Source: a virus
DNA length: 64,000 bases
Strand: one strand, 5' to 3'
IMG/VR virus record: IMGVR_UViG_3300027747_003534
Coordinates: 1 to 64,000 of that record
The position numbers and the translations under genes are program-made. Positions 28,801-38,281 of the stretch are shown here, one piece after another. The stretch's first letter is position 1. The number at the start of each line of letters is the position of its first letter. The notes under the pieces were generated by a model, which saw only the letters and a list, made by a program, of their open reading frames with translations, did not search any database and was not told where the DNA came from.

Positions 28801-31800
28801 GCTATGAAGGCAGTGGAACAATAAATAATCCATACTTCATATCTTCTAATGGCCTATTACATAATTTTAATATTGCTAGTATAAATTTATTATGTTTAGG
28901 CTATGATTATCAAGAAATTAATTTAAGTGGACAATTTAGTTCTGTTAGTGGAGAAATATTAGGGATAGTAAAGCTAAATAATGATAATACAACAACAACA
29001 CTATTCAGCTCAAACACCTCATCATCTATAAATGTTACTGTTACAGGATTTCCCAAAGAAATTATTACTATAACATCAATTAAAACTAGTGGAGATAGAG
29101 TTCTTTCTTCTTTGTCGCTAAATGCTTATTCTGTATTTAATTCTATAAATATTGGAAAAAGATTAGAGCTTTTAAATTCCATCAATACTATAAATTCTGA
29201 TTATACTGATGCAAGATTTTATTTTAAACCAATTATTACCTTAGACCAAAAAATTTGTTTAGAGAATCAAGAGCATCGTAAATTAAATAATAGAGTATTT
29301 TTTAATGGCAATAAATTAACTATAAATAACTTATCTACTCCAAGGTCTTATGTCAATACCAATGATCAAATTAAACTTTTAACACTAAATAATAGTAGTA
29401 ATTTTTCTGAGTCAGAAGTTAGCAGATACGCTAAAATAACATCAACTTTAGATAATAATACATTAATCTCTGGTATTCCAGTTAATGGTTTAAAAATACA
29501 ACCAAACAGTTTTTACCCATACTGTTTTGGAATAAAAGCTGATCAAGAATTACCAAGTAGTGGCAATCTATCTTATATAGGAGCAGTTTCAGGATTATGC
29601 TCTATTCCTTATTACAATAATTTATATCATCATACCTATGGAGGTTATACGGCTAACTGGCCTAAAGATCCTTATGGGAAAACTGTAGTATCTCCATTAA
29701 CAGGAGTATTCTCTATACAAGGTAATTACTCGCAGTGTTCTTCTGGCACCATGTGTTTAAATATAAAAGGTTTTAGTACTACTAATTTTGATAGCATCCC
29801 GGATCTTACAAATCGATCCCTAATAGGCAAGCAGCCCAGTAGTATTGATACAGACTTTGTTGATGGATATGTCAGACCTTGGGGCATATCAAATAAAAAA
29901 TATTATTTCGATTTTTCTGATGGGGCGCCAGAATTAAACGGATCCTATTATATTAATGATAAAGTTGATTCTTATAACATTACTATCAATATTCCTTACA
30001 ATTCTAGTTATATTGGCAGAAGTGGATTGGTTTATATAATTGATAGCGAATACAATATTAAATCTAATTTAAATCCTAATATAGATAATTCTTTCTTAGT
30101 TTCCGAATCCAATGCTTCTGTAACAACAGATTCCTTACCGTCTCTATCTGTTAATCTGATAGATTCAAAAATTAATTCTTTTAATTTGATGTCAAAAAGA
30201 TGGAAGCATTTGGTTCATTTTAATAATCCTACTAGTATAGCTTATAGTGGATATAATATTTCGTTTGATTCTTCACAGCAAACGGTATCCCAACTTTTAT
30301 ACCTTAATCCTGATAAAATTAATATTCTTGATATTGAATATTCTATGAATTATGGTTTATCATATCTAAAACTAAATGATAATATCATAAACATTAAAAC
30401 TACAGATGAAGGACCAATTTATTTAAAGATAAAAACAAAAGATGGATCTCAAAAATGGTCGCAGCCTCTATTATCTTCGGCTCCAAAAATAAATATATAT
30501 GGACTTAGTTCATACTTTATAGATACAAATACTATATCATATGACTCATATAATAAAATATGGACTATAAATATAATTATTGATGATATTCAAACCTATA
30601 TTAAAGAAAATAGAGAATTTGTAGTTACTATTTCAGATGAAACTGGTAGTATTGATAAAAATTTCTTACTAAATGTATTCAAAGTACCAATTATTAATAT
30701 TCCCAAAACAATATACTCTTATGTAAATAGTCCTATTCCATGGTCAGTAAATTATGACATTAAAGATTTACCAGACCCAGCCTTGATAGTTATGTCTAAT
30801 TATCCTGGTCCAAGTTTTAGTATTAATAATGAGATATTTGATAATAGCAATGGTACTAAAAATCTTTATGGATACGCCGGGTCTGTTACTGGAACTTTTA
30901 ATACAGTCCTTACTGTTAAAGATTATGTGACAGGAGAAGACTTGGCTTCACAAACTGGTATGATTAAGATTCTACCAATGAATGAAATTAAACCAGAATA
31001 TTCTCTTGATCCTATCGGGCTGTCTGATAACATATACTTAAATGTAGATAATGATAATAATTCATCATCTTTTGCTTTTTATATTGATGCTATAAATCAA
31101 AGCAAAACAAATATTAGGGTCAATTTAAATGGAGATGAAGGATATTCTAGAAATATTAATATAGAACACAATAGTTTTTATAATAGATTTAAAATTACAG
31201 TAAATCTTGTTGGTCTCGAAGGATATTATCCGAATAAATCAATTAGTATATCTTTATCTCAACCCAGCCCTAATAATGATGAGGAAGAATGGATAGAATA
31301 CTCTTTTACAAGACTTCTTAATATAACTCTTTATAAAAATTTATCTATAGATAGATATACAATGCCTCAACCACTATCTTTCGATAAACAAGATACGTGG
31401 TTCTTACAGTTTTATGTTCTAGGAGGTATCTATGCCGACAGACAGGATCTGCATCCATCTGTAAAATTATCTAATTTGCCTAATAATGGTTCATATCAGA
31501 CACAACCCTTAGAATATAATATTGATTATGAATATGATAATATAGGCAAAAGATGGAAAATTATTGCCACAGGCCGTTCTGATTCTTTCGCTAGGATGGT
31601 AGAAAATCTAGGTATAAAAAATATTAAAATTTTTGTTGAAGACTCTATCAATACGGTATCTGACAATGTTAATCTAACTTTTACGCAAAATAAATACTTA
31701 ACTAATTTACAATCAATAACTTATAGTATACCAAATGAGTCTTACCAAACCGTATTCGATATCAAACAAGCTTCTATGAATGAAGATATTATTATTAATA

Positions 31801-34800
31801 TCCCACCAAGTCTTAAAAATAACGATATTTCATTAAGTCTAATCAATAAAAAATATGATAATAATTTATCATTGTATGAATTATCATATTATGGAGCTCC
31901 TATTTATAGCAAATGGGATGCTAATATTAGTTTTAATAATATTAATAATTCTTTAACTGATAACCAGATATCTTCTTTAATAGTACAATGCAAGGGTATA
32001 TCTGATGATAAAATATATGCTATTGGAAAGTTAAATTTAATAGAATTAGATAGTTTCACTTTACCCGGTTTACCAATCATGATCACTGGAGTAAATAAAC
32101 CATATTATATGGCGAATGAGGGCTCTCCTTGGAGAATTACTTTCAAAACATTATATGGTTTAGAAAATCCAAATTTTCCACCAACAATATTATTGTCTGG
32201 CTTACCTACAGTATGCTCAGGGTACTATCCGCAAAGACCTTTAGAACTACAAAATGGATGTTTAGAGTCTAGGGTATGGAATCCCTCTGATAAGTCATGG
32301 AATTTTTCTTTTACCGGATTCCCACTATGTGGAATAGAAGGACTTAAGTCTTTTAGCATCTCTGCAATAGATACTGATACAATTCAAAATATCTCATTTG
32401 GTTATGATACTATAAACGGATATATTAAATATAAGTCATTGAATGAGGGAGGGTTTGATCATCCAGGGCCACAGATCATCACAGTAGGCACTGCCTCAGA
32501 AACAAATCAATTATCTCCATTGTGTAATAGTCCAATAAGTTTATCATATAGATTTGGAACAACAGGTCGAGAGTTGTGTTCAATACCAACCGGAATTACT
32601 GGATGGACAGTAGTTTCTACGGGCTCATATAATTTATTGCCTTCTGGACTATCATATACAATTACTTTTCCAGGAGGCAATCCTAAAAGACCATGGAGTA
32701 ATCTTGGTAGCGGATTACTTACCATACAAGGTAATCCTAGAACTTTTGCAAATGGAGGGGAATATAATGAAAAATTAATATTGACAGTATATGATGCTAG
32801 AGGTAAGTCGGCTCAAAAAATTATTAAATTCATGGATATTTCAGCACCTAATCCTCCTTCTCCTGTTGAGCTTCCTGTTTATTTTGATAGTGAAAAACCA
32901 ATTTATACTCCTAGAAGAGATGCAAGAACTTTAAACGATAGGCCAGAACTAGGTAGCGCTCCTATAGGTTATCGTTCATATCCTAATATTGAATATGTTT
33001 ACTGGCCACCAGCAGCAAATTATGCGCTACAATGTGACACTATTTTACCACACAATCAATGTCCAATTACTTCTTTTTCTTATAGTGGTGGAGATTTCCA
33101 AAGTTTTGATTTCAGAGTATTTATTAATCCTTTAGGAAATAATATTAATACAGCTAAACCAGTTTATATAGAATTTGATAATAATCCAAGTAATTCATTT
33201 AATGGTAAATATAATTTATCTTATCAGAATTCACAATACTTTATAACAATAAATCCTAATGGTTTATCTACTTTATCTACTGGAGTCGGTAGATTAGTTC
33301 AAGAAAGAACTACAAATTTTGGAACGTCAGATTTACAAAAATTTATAGGAAATGTGGATATAACAACGACTAATTCACTATTAGGCTGCGGTAGTTTTCT
33401 ATCAAAAAGTATACTTAATGAAGGAGGTTATGGTCTTTTTGGCAGAATGTATCCTAGTGTTAAAGTACAAATTCCATCAGGAGTCCCATACTCTGCACAA
33501 AATAATAACTCTCCTCCTTTATTAGGAATGAATATTTTAAGACTTAATAATAATTATGTTCAAGATACTGATAATAATATATATACAATAAAAACTTCTG
33601 ATTGTTGGCAAACTGGCTATTTAAGAATTAGTGGAATAATGCTACCAGCTCCGATTGTTGAATTAACAGACCCAGCCCCAGCTTCAGAAGCATATTTTGC
33701 ATACAATGGTCAACAATATTACGTGGGAAGCCGTTGTGTCTATGGAAATAATCAAGATGAAAGAAATTTATTGGCAAATAAAAGAGACGTAAATATTAAT
33801 TATCGTCTTAAAAATATAATTAGTAATTCTGTATATGCTAATAGTTTTGTTACAAGTAATCAAGCAATTTCTTTTAATCATACAGAAAGTACTGGTACTG
33901 TTTTTTCATTATTTATTAATAATAATCCATCAGTATTTCCAACATATGATGTTGGCGCTATTAGATATGCCGAAAATGAATACTTTTGGATACATAAAGC
34001 CGGTACAAAAAATGAAACTATTACTCAAAATAGCTTTCCTCCTGTTGTGATAGGAGGTATTCAAAACATTTATTGTGTTAGCGGTCAATCTATCAGTGGA
34101 TATAATGGGGTGGCAGTAGGAGGATATGTTCCTTTTAATGAGAATTGGTCAACTCAGCAGTATGCTCCCTTCATTTCTGGTCTTATTCAGAGAAGAGTCT
34201 CTAATGCTCGTAATATAGTTTACAGTCATTCTGGATCATCAAATATAAATTACCAGTATATTAAATCAGAATTATCTGATAATCCTTATAATATATCCGT
34301 CGGGGATGCAATATCAATTAGTTTTAGCAATACAGATATACCTACACAAAACATAACATTAACTAGTGGTAATATTATTGACAATACTTTATTAATACCT
34401 TATTCTAGACCTGGTTCTCAACAGATAATAAATGGAATAGCAACCTTCTCATTCTTATCTAGCATTACAGGAATAACGTCTGACACTATTGCTATAAAAC
34501 ATAAAAATCTACCCTTGTCTACAGGAGATAGCGTGGATATTGTTTCTGGCTCTACTAGCACACTAAATAATATTTATCCATTAAATGGTCTAATGACAGT
34601 AGCTGAATATGACTCTACATCGGCAATAATCTCTTATAGCGGTTCTGACTCAACATTTTCAAATAATTTAGTAATTAATAGTAACATAGACATATATAAA
34701 AATTATCATAATCAAATTAATATTAGTAGTTTAAATTTTTCTAAAGAAGGATACTGGACATTTAATTTATCTGGTATTCCTACGGGGCTATATAAAGATT

Positions 34801-35228
34801 ATAGATATAAAATAGTCACTTGTGAAAATACTGGGTTGCCAGTATTCCAAGGAACAGATCTGTCTCCTAAAAAATATTCATCAGTATATAATTTATATAT
34901 TAATAAACCTATTAAAATTTTACTAACTAATAATTATAGTATACCAAATAATAATGGATCTTGGACATTAACATTTAGTGTTGACGGAGGCAATAGGCCA
35001 ATACAGAATTATACTCCAGAAGTTATGGTAAATAATCAAATATGTAATTTTTCTAGAGCCCTAGATCCTATGTTTATGAAAGATTCATACGACGAAATAA
35101 ATGATAGATGGAATATTACAATTGCTAGTAATAATAATTATAATTGGAGATACGATACATCATTTGAGCTTAAACTTTTTGATGATACTGGCTTTGATAC
35201 CAAAACTATTATTTTTAATAACGGTTAA
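22848..35228 (+). CDS. Giant (4,126-residue) multidomain virion protein
   Basis: The N-terminal domain (about residues 1-50, ending VSIERGLQG) is shared with the gene at 35234. A short collagen-like stretch (GLQGNIGAVGPKGDPGKDG) follows. Later come fibre-type units (DADLLDGQQGSYYLD near residue 310), a YadA-head-like stretch near residues 630-720 (NSLAVGSYNLVSGNNSIALN), a cadherin-like/He_PIG unit near residues 1350-1425 (PLPTWLIFNTGIQTFSGIP), and repeated Ig-like modules toward the C-terminus that share W-x-[IL]-x-F ... LSGLP/LSNLP ... W-x-[IF] patterns (from nt about 31340, 32080 and 34940). There is no enzymatic motif, signal peptide or membrane segment. Its length and composition fit a very long tail fibre or surface filament. 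It is AT-rich throughout, unlike the swapped modules elsewhere. Confidence 0.8.
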   Translation: MSIVRVEENIQPLKYLIVTQQKDSESLMTTNVVISDTRNNKINLVSIERGLQGNIGAVGPKGDPGKDGIIFDILPINSGGTNNSVFSSGSVIYYDGNKLTSSNYSIQDILNGVSNNSNLTGIIADSGLYVNLDNNNAKIGINTGAGLTIDDQNTLIIDDTIVRKVELNLGSIDGIVPIDKGGTNNQLFNTNRLLYFDGFKISSFPLATGRILLSGTTIDIVAGSGLIGGGLTSLPSGSVVLNIGGSSDILVETNSISLSSTGIPGTYSKVTTDIKGRIVSGSNLTETDIVNILTYTPWHAGNDGIDSGLDADLLDGQQGSYYLDLANSTGILNTNSLPVQSTPGLYSKVQVNDKGIVINGQDINYGDIVNSLGYRPVSSTGDIIYGPLDVNGSVNLNGDELTINDNLPLLATNSPYILPSEPRGFSFMYGGMTKQTGILAYYPAERELRLITNIGATGLIDAGSGNNFNNEVDGGNANSIYVVGNITGDMNIVLLRSVADSLYVSSFSDQTISGNKTFAQPLTVRGQLTIIPQSYPPFNVGSNTGMVENLNVDLLHGKNLDYYNNAFNMTGLFDYEKVEFNNLEGTVGFIPKFDNRTNNPSRTISDSAIQQTGQIVKVTNNFNFSVGQDNTGLYSANRSTLIGSNNKILGNNSLAVGSYNLVSGNNSIALNSQSQSLADNSIAAGNYGYTWSSNQLSLGSFREFDNNGLSIAQGQYSTIALGISGVNTDGSWTNMSPIINIPKNKTLAYTLELLMNKAAGTGAALFKFESGIIKNSTFRNPENPSFITNITSVLKDHKKNEIYNDSQKRRYYYHFRLDNNNFIQNLDVTDPNIKSPTLKAYNTQTLYKYIPQYITCDGTYKKTHDGSLELNISKPINYGWFYQNSGNPEITIKSYFHGMVSGSIAKVSFLSATEHNPSSRSYEVNQIIDNTNFTIKETSWTGRLTNNEIILDPKILSDIDFKNKIQINTGYIYTNSPDIYNIPQDIINILHTGMYIKYNPYGAEYSHIAPQTGKIITKTNSSITLDSPFTGLTLFGQSINTLASLELISYTKHVFDSSRIIHINISGYGQQSVTIISGAYPSTYCNLPTYSMKVTGLPNNIFIDNICSITPASNNSGTVSLVSHKNISGTYSRDQTRYHRYDGIYIREPSTNGNSRISIYNKNLEPVETPSVPFSYDFICGYGDDDNNLFEIYKSGLYSYLKFKNTGIDISYDLQENSCYFLASRNIGSGTGYIFYPSQEVNSDVSRLPSGINPDITYFPINIEEINSNLYSFNFSESSGGPPVSLMCDENSNLAYTIFPRVRDIYHKDSYKIRIKTSDMSGRNYEKYFTIDIDPIEKRNHVRNYIPDQNAIINELFEFTIPNNTFPAETSIYSIGLSDGRPLPTWLIFNTGIQTFSGIPLMQNSGTLNILVKSTGENLLISDNFNLKITDNSISSLNYITDPIQSFNINNINLSNISVPKNTSYDTNVGKLSTDGGYNPYIIFQTASNNFIGRSHSGSNTLTECSSTSYSYPTITISGNINYLLNQDIIVSGIGSQSNKTVTGILSPVNFSATISYNSNFLLFNEPSINYTNIVFSGNQIFSDMPEWDDNYYATKVTSTGIFLNRNFINMSSSSTGLICFTSGYNLLLDTNIIFSDNILGIFNTPINNSGSYYINGLKSFTSNYLSSERCPIILSKNNNIKGFDTETNEYINITGHYSTGLVSFYTDAGYSSISINSPEDLNFENNEDSIYLNFLSTNNGIKPKNQWYPIISDLGVKQFKIDNGYFFPNIQPDSAGSVLINVEKNHEYKILDNIIINQIPVKFLNTIENNANRQPKNNLFDIIDIKGNSIYVKDDKNYLLKENNRPDYFEQAINASYTTNGFGFNSTFIHNDYKIYDLDYGGSAIWPSEKIIDINSFLGSSSRSFVPNSKLLNFTQGFYFDGTIPRSGNHIAYNGSFPSTVYSGYVMSVFASGSFWPATGIAVNYNEYNYAPLNISYMDSPAFSYEGSGTINNPYFISSNGLLHNFNIASINLLCLGYDYQEINLSGQFSSVSGEILGIVKLNNDNTTTTLFSSNTSSSINVTVTGFPKEIITITSIKTSGDRVLSSLSLNAYSVFNSINIGKRLELLNSINTINSDYTDARFYFKPIITLDQKICLENQEHRKLNNRVFFNGNKLTINNLSTPRSYVNTNDQIKLLTLNNSSNFSESEVSRYAKITSTLDNNTLISGIPVNGLKIQPNSFYPYCFGIKADQELPSSGNLSYIGAVSGLCSIPYYNNLYHHTYGGYTANWPKDPYGKTVVSPLTGVFSIQGNYSQCSSGTMCLNIKGFSTTNFDSIPDLTNRSLIGKQPSSIDTDFVDGYVRPWGISNKKYYFDFSDGAPELNGSYYINDKVDSYNITINIPYNSSYIGRSGLVYIIDSEYNIKSNLNPNIDNSFLVSESNASVTTDSLPSLSVNLIDSKINSFNLMSKRWKHLVHFNNPTSIAYSGYNISFDSSQQTVSQLLYLNPDKINILDIEYSMNYGLSYLKLNDNIINIKTTDEGPIYLKIKTKDGSQKWSQPLLSSAPKINIYGLSSYFIDTNTISYDSYNKIWTINIIIDDIQTYIKENREFVVTISDETGSIDKNFLLNVFKVPIINIPKTIYSYVNSPIPWSVNYDIKDLPDPALIVMSNYPGPSFSINNEIFDNSNGTKNLYGYAGSVTGTFNTVLTVKDYVTGEDLASQTGMIKILPMNEIKPEYSLDPIGLSDNIYLNVDNDNNSSSFAFYIDAINQSKTNIRVNLNGDEGYSRNINIEHNSFYNRFKITVNLVGLEGYYPNKSISISLSQPSPNNDEEEWIEYSFTRLLNITLYKNLSIDRYTMPQPLSFDKQDTWFLQFYVLGGIYADRQDLHPSVKLSNLPNNGSYQTQPLEYNIDYEYDNIGKRWKIIATGRSDSFARMVENLGIKNIKIFVEDSINTVSDNVNLTFTQNKYLTNLQSITYSIPNESYQTVFDIKQASMNEDIIINIPPSLKNNDISLSLINKKYDNNLSLYELSYYGAPIYSKWDANISFNNINNSLTDNQISSLIVQCKGISDDKIYAIGKLNLIELDSFTLPGLPIMITGVNKPYYMANEGSPWRITFKTLYGLENPNFPPTILLSGLPTVCSGYYPQRPLELQNGCLESRVWNPSDKSWNFSFTGFPLCGIEGLKSFSISAIDTDTIQNISFGYDTINGYIKYKSLNEGGFDHPGPQIITVGTASETNQLSPLCNSPISLSYRFGTTGRELCSIPTGITGWTVVSTGSYNLLPSGLSYTITFPGGNPKRPWSNLGSGLLTIQGNPRTFANGGEYNEKLILTVYDARGKSAQKIIKFMDISAPNPPSPVELPVYFDSEKPIYTPRRDARTLNDRPELGSAPIGYRSYPNIEYVYWPPAANYALQCDTILPHNQCPITSFSYSGGDFQSFDFRVFINPLGNNINTAKPVYIEFDNNPSNSFNGKYNLSYQNSQYFITINPNGLSTLSTGVGRLVQERTTNFGTSDLQKFIGNVDITTTNSLLGCGSFLSKSILNEGGYGLFGRMYPSVKVQIPSGVPYSAQNNNSPPLLGMNILRLNNNYVQDTDNNIYTIKTSDCWQTGYLRISGIMLPAPIVELTDPAPASEAYFAYNGQQYYVGSRCVYGNNQDERNLLANKRDVNINYRLKNIISNSVYANSFVTSNQAISFNHTESTGTVFSLFINNNPSVFPTYDVGAIRYAENEYFWIHKAGTKNETITQNSFPPVVIGGIQNIYCVSGQSISGYNGVAVGGYVPFNENWSTQQYAPFISGLIQRRVSNARNIVYSHSGSSNINYQYIKSELSDNPYNISVGDAISISFSNTDIPTQNITLTSGNIIDNTLLIPYSRPGSQQIINGIATFSFLSSITGITSDTIAIKHKNLPLSTGDSVDIVSGSTSTLNNIYPLNGLMTVAEYDSTSAIISYSGSDSTFSNNLVINSNIDIYKNYHNQINISSLNFSKEGYWTFNLSGIPTGLYKDYRYKIVTCENTGLPVFQGTDLSPKKYSSVYNLYINKPIKILLTNNYSIPNNNGSWTLTFSVDGGNRPIQNYTPEVMVNNQICNFSRALDPMFMKDSYDEINDRWNITIASNNNYNWRYDTSFELKLFDDTGFDTKTIIFNNG

Positions 35229-35233
35229 TAACT

Positions 35234-36382
35234 ATGGCAACAATCAATATTACTAATCCAGCACCAAAATATTTAGTTATTAATCAGTCTATACCAGGAT
35301 CCGATACTAAAAATGTTATTACTACAAATCTAATAATCAATGATGGTTTTGATAATACTATTGGGGTTGTTCATATTGAGAGGGGCTTGCAGGGATTGCA
35401 AGGTTTCCAGGGAATTAGGGGAGAGATAGGGCCTCCTGGGCCAATAGGGCCTTCTGGCTTGCGAGGCTTACAGGGAATTCCAGGTAGTGGTTTAACAAAA
35501 CTATTAGTTGGTAATTTTGATATCAAAGAAAATGAAACCCTTAATATAGAAGGTGATGGAGGAACAGAGGTTGTATTTTACCCACTCACAAAAACCATTA
35601 AAATATCCTCTAGTATTATTAATCAAGATTATGCTAATAAAAATCATACTCACATATCACAAAATATAACTGACTTTAATGAAAGTGTTGATGATAGAGT
35701 TGCTAGCTTATTGCAGGCTGGGGATCATATTAATTTGCAATATAATGACCAAGATTTAAACCAGTTAAGCATTAGTACTTCTGGACTAGAAATTGGATTA
35801 GATATACAGCCATATAGTCAGAGACTCGATAGACTATCACAAGTTCCAGTTTATGGCAATAGTCTTATAGTAGGTACTGGTCTTGATGAGTATGGAACTA
35901 CAGAAATATCAGCTTTAGGTAAAAGTCTTATTAATGACGCTAGTCCAGAAGCTATGAGACTAACTTTACAGCTGGGTAGCGTAGTGTCATATGATTATGA
36001 AGAATTCGCAAAACTTAATGGTGGAAATAGTTTTACTGGAACTCAAACATTAGGGGATGGTCAATTAACAAGATTTTCAGCTTTTGTTAATGAAAGAACC
36101 GGGAATTCATATGTTATTAATCAGTCAGATAATGGAAAAGTTATTAGCTTTAATAATCCTACGGCAATTAATGTTAGCTTTAACAATAATTTAAATGTCG
36201 GTTTTAATTGTTTAGTTTCGCAAATAGGATCGGGACAGGTTAGATTATCAGGAACACAGATTGTAAATAGGCTTAATCATAATAAACTAGTCGGAAGATA
36301 CTCAGTCGCAACCTTAGTTAAGGTATCTGATGATAAAATAATACTATCTGGAGATACGACGGACGCAGAAGGAGGAAATTAA
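35234..36382 (+). CDS. Fibre protein with short collagen stretch, N-terminal paralog of the giant protein
   Basis: A 382-residue protein. Residues 1-70 parallel the start of the 4,126-residue protein (KYLVINQSIPGSDTKNVITT with VVHIERGLQGLQGFQG here; KYLIVTQQKDSESLMTT with LVSIERGLQGN there). A classical collagen stretch (GEIGPPGPIGPSGLRGLQGI) follows, with prolines, unlike the Gln-rich collagen at 13.3-16.2 kb. Next come a His-rich trimer segment (NHTHISQNITDFNESVDDRV), an AMRLTLQLG segment common in phage fibres, and a beta-rich C-terminus. The shared N-terminus implies both proteins bind the same place on the virion. Its stop overlaps the next ATG (TAATG). Confidence 0.8.
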   Translation: MATINITNPAPKYLVINQSIPGSDTKNVITTNLIINDGFDNTIGVVHIERGLQGLQGFQGIRGEIGPPGPIGPSGLRGLQGIPGSGLTKLLVGNFDIKENETLNIEGDGGTEVVFYPLTKTIKISSSIINQDYANKNHTHISQNITDFNESVDDRVASLLQAGDHINLQYNDQDLNQLSISTSGLEIGLDIQPYSQRLDRLSQVPVYGNSLIVGTGLDEYGTTEISALGKSLINDASPEAMRLTLQLGSVVSYDYEEFAKLNGGNSFTGTQTLGDGQLTRFSAFVNERTGNSYVINQSDNGKVISFNNPTAINVSFNNNLNVGFNCLVSQIGSGQVRLSGTQIVNRLNHNKLVGRYSVATLVKVSDDKIILSGDTTDAEGGN

Positions 36383-38211
36383 TGATTTTACCTCCATTTT
36401 TTGGATTTCCAATTCCATCTAAAGATTCAGAAATATACAGGCTATATCACACTTATGTTTCTCAGGATCTCTTAACATACAATCCTCCTACAAAAACTGC
36501 CCAAATAACATATCTAAGTTCTGATATATTAACCTATATTGAGCAACCAGAAACTATAACCAACAGCTATCTTGCTACAGATATTTTATCATACAGTCTC
36601 CCATCTTTGTTACTGCAATACTCATATCTGTCTTGTGATTTATTGTCTTATAATCCTCCGCCAGAGCCACCCGATATGGTTATTGGTATAAGTGGCTATG
36701 ATGAGGACTCATCAGTCTATTTATTTTGGCAAAGTCCATATAATAATAGATCTCCACTAACAGACTATATTATACAGTATTCTACAGGAAATTCTATATG
36801 GAGCACATATCCGGATAGTATAAATACTACTACAAATATACAAATAACAGGGCTATTTAATAATGTTGGTTATCAATTTAGGGTGGCAGCAGTTAATTCA
36901 ATAGGAACAGGAGATTATGGCTATAGTAACACTATAACCCCATCTGGAGGAGATAACTCATATAATAAATTAATATTATTTTTACCATTTGATAATGATC
37001 TAGAAAAAAATAAATCATGCTATGATATAAACATACAAAAAATTGATCAAGCAATAATATCTGTCGATGACTATAAATATGGTGGAGCTAGTCTTTATTT
37101 AGACGGTAACCCTGATCCAGTAACATCAGAATTCCCACGACTTATAGCAGGATCTGGGCAGCATATTAATTGGCCTTTTAGTAAAGATTTTACAATAGAG
37201 ATGTTTATAAAACCATCAACTAGCATTCGTAGAGACACCCTATTCTCTATCAAGCCTACTGATTTTAGCAATAACTATAGTTCTATATATTTACGCCGAG
37301 AATCTAATAATTTATATTTTCATTTTAATTTAGATTGGTATAATAATGGAGAATACCGATATGAGCCCAACTTAATAACAGCAACAAATGTAAATTTTCC
37401 AACTGGTTCTTGGACACACATAGCTGTCTGTCGGTCCAATAGCAGAATGAAAATGTTTATCAATGGCAATAATGTTGGTAATATTATCACTACTAATACA
37501 ATCCCCAACGTGTCAGATATGTTTATTTCTATAGGAGCAGATATAAATTATGCTTGGGCAGAAACAAGATCCACAGACGGTTTTTCAGGATATATCGACC
37601 AGCTCATAATTTCTCAGTCTGCTAAATATCGTTCTAATTTTATTCCATCAAAATATAATGCTATTTATAATTGTTCTGATCTTGATTCTATTTATTCCAC
37701 AGCCACCACTACAACTACCACAACAACAGCCGAACCAACAGATACAACTACTACAACAACAGCCGAACCAATAACAACCACCACGGCAGAGCCAACAACA
37801 ACCACCACGGCAGAGCCAACAACAACCACCACGGCAGAGCCAACAACAACCACCACGGCAGAACCAACAACAACAACAACCGCTCCGTCCACGCCAGCCT
37901 ATTTGGTAACCGGAGCATCTGACCCATCATACAATGGGACATATGTTCTTGCTGGAACCACTGTATATGGTGGGGTAACTTCTAACTACTATCGCATTGC
38001 GGGCCAATCAAGATATTTATATTGGACTCAGGCATTTGGGTATCAAGTTTGGATGATTTCTGACACATTAGGGTCAGATTTTTATGGAGAATTTAATGGA
38101 TATACGTCTGGTGGCGCAAGTGGCAGCCCTCCGTCAGGGGACGATGGATTTTGGAGTTCATACGGCAGTGTTACTGGTGCCGGTCCTACCCTTACTGCTA
38201 CGATTATTTAG
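36382..38211 (+). CDS. Modular adhesin: FN3, LamG-like, Thr-rich linker, C-terminal tip
   Basis: A 609-residue protein. Residues 1-95 contain four similar short units (YVSQDLLTYNPP, YLSSDILTYI, YLATDILSYS, YLSCDLLSYNPP). Residues about 97-193 are an FN3 domain (SVYLFWQSP, LTDYIIQYST, YQFRVAAVNSIGTG). Residues about 195-430 are LamG-like (KLILFLPFDND, GGASLYLDGN, FTIEMFIKP, GSWTHIAVCRSNSRMKMFINGN, YIDQLIIS). A TTTTTAEP linker at about residues 442-500 leads to a tip of about 108 residues (YNGTYVLAG, YLYWTQAFGYQVWMISDTLG). GC rises after the linker: line 37321-37380 is about 28%, line 37921-37980 about 45%. This mirrors the adhesin at 1716-4661, with the linker near the C-terminus here. Confidence 0.8.
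   Translation: MILPPFFGFPIPSKDSEIYRLYHTYVSQDLLTYNPPTKTAQITYLSSDILTYIEQPETITNSYLATDILSYSLPSLLLQYSYLSCDLLSYNPPPEPPDMVIGISGYDEDSSVYLFWQSPYNNRSPLTDYIIQYSTGNSIWSTYPDSINTTTNIQITGLFNNVGYQFRVAAVNSIGTGDYGYSNTITPSGGDNSYNKLILFLPFDNDLEKNKSCYDINIQKIDQAIISVDDYKYGGASLYLDGNPDPVTSEFPRLIAGSGQHINWPFSKDFTIEMFIKPSTSIRRDTLFSIKPTDFSNNYSSIYLRRESNNLYFHFNLDWYNNGEYRYEPNLITATNVNFPTGSWTHIAVCRSNSRMKMFINGNNVGNIITTNTIPNVSDMFISIGADINYAWAETRSTDGFSGYIDQLIISQSAKYRSNFIPSKYNAIYNCSDLDSIYSTATTTTTTTTAEPTDTTTTTTAEPITTTTAEPTTTTTAEPTTTTTAEPTTTTTAEPTTTTTAPSTPAYLVTGASDPSYNGTYVLAGTTVYGGVTSNYYRIAGQSRYLYWTQAFGYQVWMISDTLGSDFYGEFNGYTSGGASGSPPSGDDGFWSSYGSVTGAGPTLTATII
37705..37884 (+). repeat. 24-bp tandem repeat encoding TTTTAEPT linker (third locus)
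   Basis: Units of 24 nt, roughly ACAACCACCACGGCAGAGCC plus AACA, repeated about five times with less regular flanks. The coding differs from the loci at 33 and 2568 (Ala-Glu-Pro instead of Asp-Ala-Pro), but length and period are the same. Confidence 0.93.
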
Positions 38212-38281
38212 TAATCTTAATTTCATACTTAATTAGTAATAAATAGGCTATAATGACAAGAATATTTCAACTTTTTTACTC

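Noticed and set aside
38201-38215. Hairpin GATTA-TAATC over the end of the adhesin gene as a terminator
   Set aside because: Only five A/T-rich base pairs and a poor T-tract.
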